This document shows positions 60,099 through 64,000 of a stretch of 64,000 bases of DNA, one piece after another (the stretch's first letter is position 1; each line of letters begins with the position of its first letter). Where the stretch lies: positions 98,417-162,416 of the forward strand of contig CAZJEB010000004.1 in NCBI GenBank assembly GCA_964544955.1. The letters are read 5' to 3'. The position numbers and the translations under genes were made by a program. A model generated the notes under the pieces. The model had not been told where the DNA came from and ran no database searches. It saw only the letters and a list, made by a program, of their open reading frames with translations. Source of the stretch: JAAZPT01 sp964544955 (lineage in GTDB: Bacteria > Bacillota > Clostridia > Christensenellales > Aristaeellaceae).

Positions 60099-61190
60099 TT
60101 AATTTAATATAAAGCTTAATTCAACAGGGTTGTGGTCGCTATACATAAAATCATTATCAATGTTTTTTGCTGTGGCATAAATATTATCACTTACAATAAA
60201 ACCGTCTATTACAATAGTGTGGTTTACGCCTTTTTCATAGGGGATTTCAGCCGCCCTACATGTGGGCACTTCCTTAGAGTTGCTTGCTACAACAATGTTT
60301 GCGCCATCAACTATTTCGTTATCTGTAAGCTCCATAACCCATTCTGGGGCAAGCTGTTTGCTTGGGAAAGTGTATTTGCTATTTGCTATATCTTGGTTAT
60401 AATCGCCACCTACTATAATATAATTGTCTTTAGAATACTCTTCTTCAATTATATTATTAAGTATTTCAAACTGTTGTTTACGGATTATACCGCCCTCATC
60501 ATAGGCTGAAAAGTGTGTGTTTATTATAATAAGTTCTTTGCCATTATCAACTTTTAACCTTTGAAGGCTCATGCTTCTATCTAAATCTGTAAATTTAGTT
60601 ATAAAGCTCATATCAATTGGTAGGCTTTTTCTAACTGCACTATCTATATTATATTTTGATAGGGTTAGCAGGCCAGCCTCAACAGAGCCATGGGGGTCGT
60701 TAAAGGGGTAAAATAAATAGGCGCTATGGAAGTTGTTGGCAAACACACTTGCGTAATTGTTCATGGCGCTTTTTACCATTTCAACTTGGTTTAAATCATA
60801 ACTACGGGTTGCTTTAACGTCAACCTCTTGTAATAGTATAAAATCAGCCGAGTTATTTTTTATAAAATCTATACTACCTAATGTGTTTTTGCTTACATCC
60901 TCACGGCTTATTCCTTTACCATATTTACCGCTAACTTCAGAACCATCGGCCATTTTGCCACTATCCATAAAAAAACTGTATTCTTGGGAGTAAGCGCCAA
61001 AACCTATATTATATGTTAAAGCCCTATATGTTTGACCTGTTTTTAGGGTATCGCTCATATTATTATCAACATTTAAAACTTTATTATCTTCTATTCTATA
61101 AAAGTTAAACTGCAAGTATAAAACATAGGCAGCTACTACAACTACAAGTAGTAATATTAATGAAATTATGCCCTTGAATAATTTTTTCAT
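60099..61190 (-). CDS. Membrane-anchored endonuclease/exonuclease/phosphatase family protein
   Basis: 363 aa: an N-terminal transmembrane helix (about 7-27) then an extracytoplasmic EEP domain. Metal/catalytic motifs: TYNIGFG, FILLQEVD with the Mg-binding Glu, INTHFSAY, GGDYNQD, and YSDHNPVELSF with the catalytic Asp-His. Family members cut DNA, RNA or phosphodiester/phosphoinositide substrates; the outward location suggests nutrient release or lipid/nucleic-acid breakdown at the surface. Own transcript. Confidence 0.88.
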   Translation of the reverse strand: MKKLFKGIISLILLLVVVVAAYVLYLQFNFYRIEDNKVLNVDNNMSDTLKTGQTYRALTYNIGFGAYSQEYSFFMDSGKMADGSEVSGKYGKGISREDVSKNTLGSIDFIKNNSADFILLQEVDVKATRSYDLNQVEMVKSAMNNYASVFANNFHSAYLFYPFNDPHGSVEAGLLTLSKYNIDSAVRKSLPIDMSFITKFTDLDRSMSLQRLKVDNGKELIIINTHFSAYDEGGIIRKQQFEILNNIIEEEYSKDNYIIVGGDYNQDIANSKYTFPSKQLAPEWVMELTDNEIVDGANIVVASNSKEVPTCRAAEIPYEKGVNHTIVIDGFIVSDNIYATAKNIDNDFMYSDHNPVELSFILN

Positions 61191-61392
61191 AACTAAACTC
61201 CTTATTAAATTTTATTATGTATTTAATGTACCATAAATAGCAGTTTTTTTAAATACTTAATTTGTGCTTATTGAATGGCTACAGCTACAAATACAATATA
61301 AAGCCCCTAATACCCTTGTATATTGTATAAAAAAACTGTATATTAATATTGTGTTTTGGGGAAACATATATAATATTTTGGATGGTAGAATA

Positions 61393-62283
61393 ATGATAAA
61401 TATATTAATACTTTTTATGGGGGTAATATTTGCATCAACATCATCAGCGTTTGTAAATATTGCAAATGCCCCTTCAATGATATTAGTTTTATATAGGCTT
61501 GTTTTAACATGTGCTATATTGTTGCCAATATTTTTAATAAAAAATAGGCAGGAATTAAAAAGCTTAGAAAAGAAAAGCCTAATGCCAGTTGTTTTAGCAG
61601 GTTTAAGCTTTGCTTTACATTTGGCAACTTACTTTGAGGCTTTAAGGTTAACTGCTATTGCCGATGTTGTTGTAATGGTATCAAGCGAGGTTATATTTGT
61701 AGCAATTATTGAGCGTATATTCTTTAAACAAAAAATAAGCTCTTTGGGATGGATGTTATTAATTGTTGCAATAATAGGTGGCTACATAGTTGTGCAGGGT
61801 GGGGACAAAAGCATTGGCTCAAACCCTATGATGGGAAGCCTACTAGGTATAACAGCAGCCTTGTTTTCAGCCTTATACACAATATTTGGAAAGCAAGCAA
61901 GAAAAACTGTTTCTACATCATTTTATACATTGGCGGTATACCTTATATCAATAGTGATTATGATTGTTTTAAGCTTATTTAAAGGGGACAGCCTTGTTGG
62001 TTATGATAGTATAAACTGGCTTTCTGCTTTAGGTTTAGCTATATTCCCAACATTGCTTGGGCATAATATATTTAGTTATAGCCTTAAGCACATAAAGGCA
62101 TCAATGGTATCTGCAGCAAAGCTTATGATGCCAGTGTTTGCAACAATAATTGCGTTTTTTGCCTTTGGGCAAAAGCCAACAGCAAGGGCAATAATTGGTA
62201 GCTTAATTATGATAAGCGCCCTTGCTGCATATATTTTTATATATAATAAAGAACAAGCTAAACAGGAGCAATTAAACAAATAA
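61393..62283 (+). CDS. EamA/DMT family transporter
   Basis: 296 aa, ten transmembrane helices as two EamA repeats (MGVIFASTSSAFVNIANAPS...; GSLLGITAALFSALYTIFGK...). Drug/metabolite transporter superfamily, probably an exporter of amino acids or metabolites. I start it at the ATG at 61393 after GGATGG; an upstream in-frame ATG at 61264 would add 43 non-membrane residues without an RBS. Terminator directly after the stop. Confidence 0.92.
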   Translation: MINILILFMGVIFASTSSAFVNIANAPSMILVLYRLVLTCAILLPIFLIKNRQELKSLEKKSLMPVVLAGLSFALHLATYFEALRLTAIADVVVMVSSEVIFVAIIERIFFKQKISSLGWMLLIVAIIGGYIVVQGGDKSIGSNPMMGSLLGITAALFSALYTIFGKQARKTVSTSFYTLAVYLISIVIMIVLSLFKGDSLVGYDSINWLSALGLAIFPTLLGHNIFSYSLKHIKASMVSAAKLMMPVFATIIAFFAFGQKPTARAIIGSLIMISALAAYIFIYNKEQAKQEQLNK

Positions 62284-62306
62284 CACCCACAAGGGTGTTT
62301 TTATTT
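62281..62306 (+). terminator. EamA gene terminator
   Basis: ACACCC-ACAA-GGGTGT plus TTTTATTT. Confidence 0.85.
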
Positions 62307-62378
62307 GTTATAAAAGTGAGCATATGCTATAATTTTATAAATAAGAAAATTGAATTTACTATATTTTTGGAGGTATAT

Positions 62379-62717
62379 ATGAAAAAAATATTGTTTTATG
62401 GCATGACTGGTGAAAAAATGTGTTTTCAACATGTTTTTATGAATGCCATTGATTTACATAATGTGGGTTTTGAAGTAAAAATTATACTTGAATGTGCATC
62501 AGTTAAGCTTGTTAGTATATTTGAGGAAGAAAATAATCCTTTATACAACAAGGCTAAAAGCTTAAAACTTATTGCAGGGGTATGTTTGGCTTGCAGCAAA
62601 GTTTTAGGGGTATATGATAAAAATGTACTATCAAATTTACCTATGCTTGATGATATGAATGGCCATGCAGGCATGAAAAATTATTTAGAGCAAGGTTATG
62701 AAGTAATTAGCATGTAA
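62379..62717 (+). CDS. DsrE/F-fold cytoplasmic protein
   Basis: 112 aa beginning MKKILFYGMTGEKMCFQHVF, with VKIILECASVKL and VCLACSKVLGV. The alpha/beta layout and the Cys after the fourth strand fit DsrE-like sulfur-carrier-fold proteins common in Firmicutes; activity unknown. TTGGAGG lies 6 nt before the ATG. The Sel1-repeat gene follows after 10 nt, so they are co-transcribed. Confidence 0.8.
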   Translation: MKKILFYGMTGEKMCFQHVFMNAIDLHNVGFEVKIILECASVKLVSIFEEENNPLYNKAKSLKLIAGVCLACSKVLGVYDKNVLSNLPMLDDMNGHAGMKNYLEQGYEVISM

Positions 62718-62727
62718 GGAGAAACAT

Positions 62728-63543
62728 ATGGAAATACATATTTTTAAAAGGTCAGATGATAGAACTTTACCAGTATTTGAACAGTATAACATTATAGATT
62801 TAGAATCATTAGATGCTTGGGTATACAATGTAATTAAGGTATTAAGAAGCAAGGGCGAAGATAAAAAAGATGTGGAAGATGCTCTTGATTTTATTAAAAT
62901 GTGCACTAATGATGATAACCTTGAATATTTAAGGCGAAAATTTGATGATTTTGGTATGAGTGAGTATCAAGTGCGTGAATTTATGTCTACTATGCATTTG
63001 GAAATTGGGGCTTTTTATTATAGTGGGGAATTTTTAGAGCAAAACTATAATGAGGCGGAAAAGCATTATTTAACAGCCTTTGATTATAGTGGTACAAGGG
63101 CATCAATTATTGCAGCTAGCAACCTAGGCTATGTTTATTCATATGGAAGAACAGGGGATAAGAACTATGTAAAAGCATATTATTACTACTCTTATGCGGC
63201 AGCATTAGGGGATACAAATGCCCTATATAAATTTGGTGATATGTTCGCTTATGGCAATGCTTGTAAAAAAGATAGTTACAAAGCTTTTGATATATACAAA
63301 ATGGCTGAGAAAAAGTTAAAATCTAAATATGAGTATAGTTATGCGGATGTACACAAACGCTTAGGGGATTGTTACTTTTACGGTTCGGGAACAGATATAA
63401 ACTATATGAAAGCTTTAAAACATTACCAAAAGGCTCAATATGGTGGAATAATAAAACTTAAAAATGATGATTTTTTTGTGGCAAAACTATTAGATAAAGT
63501 TGAAGAACAAATAAACGCTTGTATAATTAAATTAAGGGGATAG
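62728..63543 (+). CDS. Sel1/TPR-like repeat protein
   Basis: 271 aa. The second half has Sel1-type helical repeats: ASNLGYVYSYGRTGDKNYVKAY, ALYKFGDMFAYGNACKKDSY and RLGDCYFYGSGTDINYMKAL in outline (~125-250). Sel1 repeats mediate protein-protein contact. The first ~100 residues are helical without a recognised domain. No signal peptide, so it is cytoplasmic. Partner may be the DsrE-like protein encoded just upstream. Confidence 0.85.
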   Translation: MEIHIFKRSDDRTLPVFEQYNIIDLESLDAWVYNVIKVLRSKGEDKKDVEDALDFIKMCTNDDNLEYLRRKFDDFGMSEYQVREFMSTMHLEIGAFYYSGEFLEQNYNEAEKHYLTAFDYSGTRASIIAASNLGYVYSYGRTGDKNYVKAYYYYSYAAALGDTNALYKFGDMFAYGNACKKDSYKAFDIYKMAEKKLKSKYEYSYADVHKRLGDCYFYGSGTDINYMKALKHYQKAQYGGIIKLKNDDFFVAKLLDKVEEQINACIIKLRG

Positions 63544-63597
63544 TGTTGTGTTTATATTTCAATATAAATGTTTATACATACTTTGGAGGTATAATAT

Positions 63598-63969
63598 ATG
63601 AACACATTTGAAGAATTTTTAGTTAAAATAGAAAATATAGATAATCGCAATACCATGGCTTCCTTACTTAATTGGATAAGCGATAAATACCCAAAACTTG
63701 ATAAGCGTATTGCATGGAATCAACCAATGTTTACAAATGAGGGAACATTTATAATAGGCTTTAGTGTATCTAAAAACCACATTGCTGTTGCCCCTGAAAG
63801 GGCAGGCATTGTAGCCCTTGAAGATGATATAAAAAAATCGGGTTATCAATATGCTCAAATGATAGTTAGATTTCCATGGAACAAACCTATTAATTATGAA
63901 TTACTTGGTAAAATGATAGATTTTAATATAGCTGATAAAAAAGGTTTAAAGACCTTTTGGCGCAAGTAA
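63598..63969 (+). CDS. DUF1801 / YdhG-like protein
   Basis: 123 aa, small alpha/beta protein of the YdhG/DUF1801 family (frataxin-like fold). WNQPMFTNEGTFIIGFSVSKNHI and the end GLKTFWRK are typical; the family includes a Bacillus protein proposed as an iron chaperone, so the function is tentative. AAGGAGGT-like site (TTGGAGGT) before the ATG. A hairpin starting AACAGCCCG just before the window end is probably its terminator. Confidence 0.85.
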   Translation: MNTFEEFLVKIENIDNRNTMASLLNWISDKYPKLDKRIAWNQPMFTNEGTFIIGFSVSKNHIAVAPERAGIVALEDDIKKSGYQYAQMIVRFPWNKPINYELLGKMIDFNIADKKGLKTFWRK

Positions 63970-64000
63970 ATTTTATATAATATAAAAACAGCCCGAATGG

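Overview
The window is AT-rich DNA from a low-GC Gram-positive bacterium, most likely an anaerobic, gut-type member of the Clostridia (Lachnospirales-like). The evidence is the strong AGGAGG ribosome-binding sites, frequent TTG/GTG starts, many short intrinsic terminators, MsmK-type sugar ABC importers, secreted LRR proteins with a PxTG-like wall-sorting tail, and clostridial families such as DUF3784, the Cys-rich small domain and YibE/F. I saw no rRNA, tRNA, CRISPR array, phage or insertion sequence. One 100-N scaffold gap is present at 12321-12420, and it appears to be false.

Layout: 1-4.0 kb, maltodextrin import operon (end of the binding protein, two permeases, secreted GH13 amylase). 4.0-6.0 kb, NUDIX hydrolase and the Mg transporter MgtE behind a leader that encodes a possible short peptide and ends in a terminator. 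6.2-8.9 kb, argGH with an ArgR-like box in the promoter. 9.0-11.7 kb, a large, very AT-rich asparagine-synthase-like protein. 11.7-16.2 kb, ridA, ppk2, cutC, asparaginase and an unknown protein that seems to start at ATT. 16.2-25.6 kb, GH31 glucosidase, malic enzyme, MATE exporter, sugar O-acetyltransferase, secreted C39-like protein, alkaline phosphatase, YibE/F transporter. 25.7-28 kb, an XRE regulator/membrane protein pair divergent from a HesB-like/rhodanese/HMA-like cluster. 28-31.7 kb, two paralogous wall-anchored LRR proteins. 31.8-38.8 kb, glycosyltransferases and an N-acetyl-sugar amidotransferase around a PerR-type catalase. 38.8-48.7 kb, sialic acid use: nanE, an RpiR regulator, ABC importer, nanA, SGNH esterase, nanK, nagB. 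48.7-50.4 kb, perR-peroxiredoxin-ferritin. 50.4-53.2 kb, a very acidic Tyr-rich secreted repeat protein and a two-component system that may control it. 53.3-58.3 kb, adenine deaminase, purine permease and an ABC-F ATPase with a structured leader. 58.4-64 kb, DegV, Cof-type HAD, an exo/endonuclease-family protein, EamA exporter, DsrE-like, Sel1-repeat and DUF1801 proteins.

How it fits together: the organism imports starch- and mucin-derived sugars through two ABC importers. Both lack an ATPase gene here, and in both an intrinsic terminator separates the binding protein from the permeases. It meets oxygen stress through a PerR-like regulon (catalase, peroxiredoxin, ferritin), and it modifies its envelope (glycosyltransferases, LRR proteins, acidic secreted protein). 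The most interesting unexplained signals are the mgtE leader, the PPK2 tail of Lys/Asp and DPH repeats, the acidic repeat protein with its tandem operator, the ABC-F leader, and non-standard or uncertain starts at several genes.
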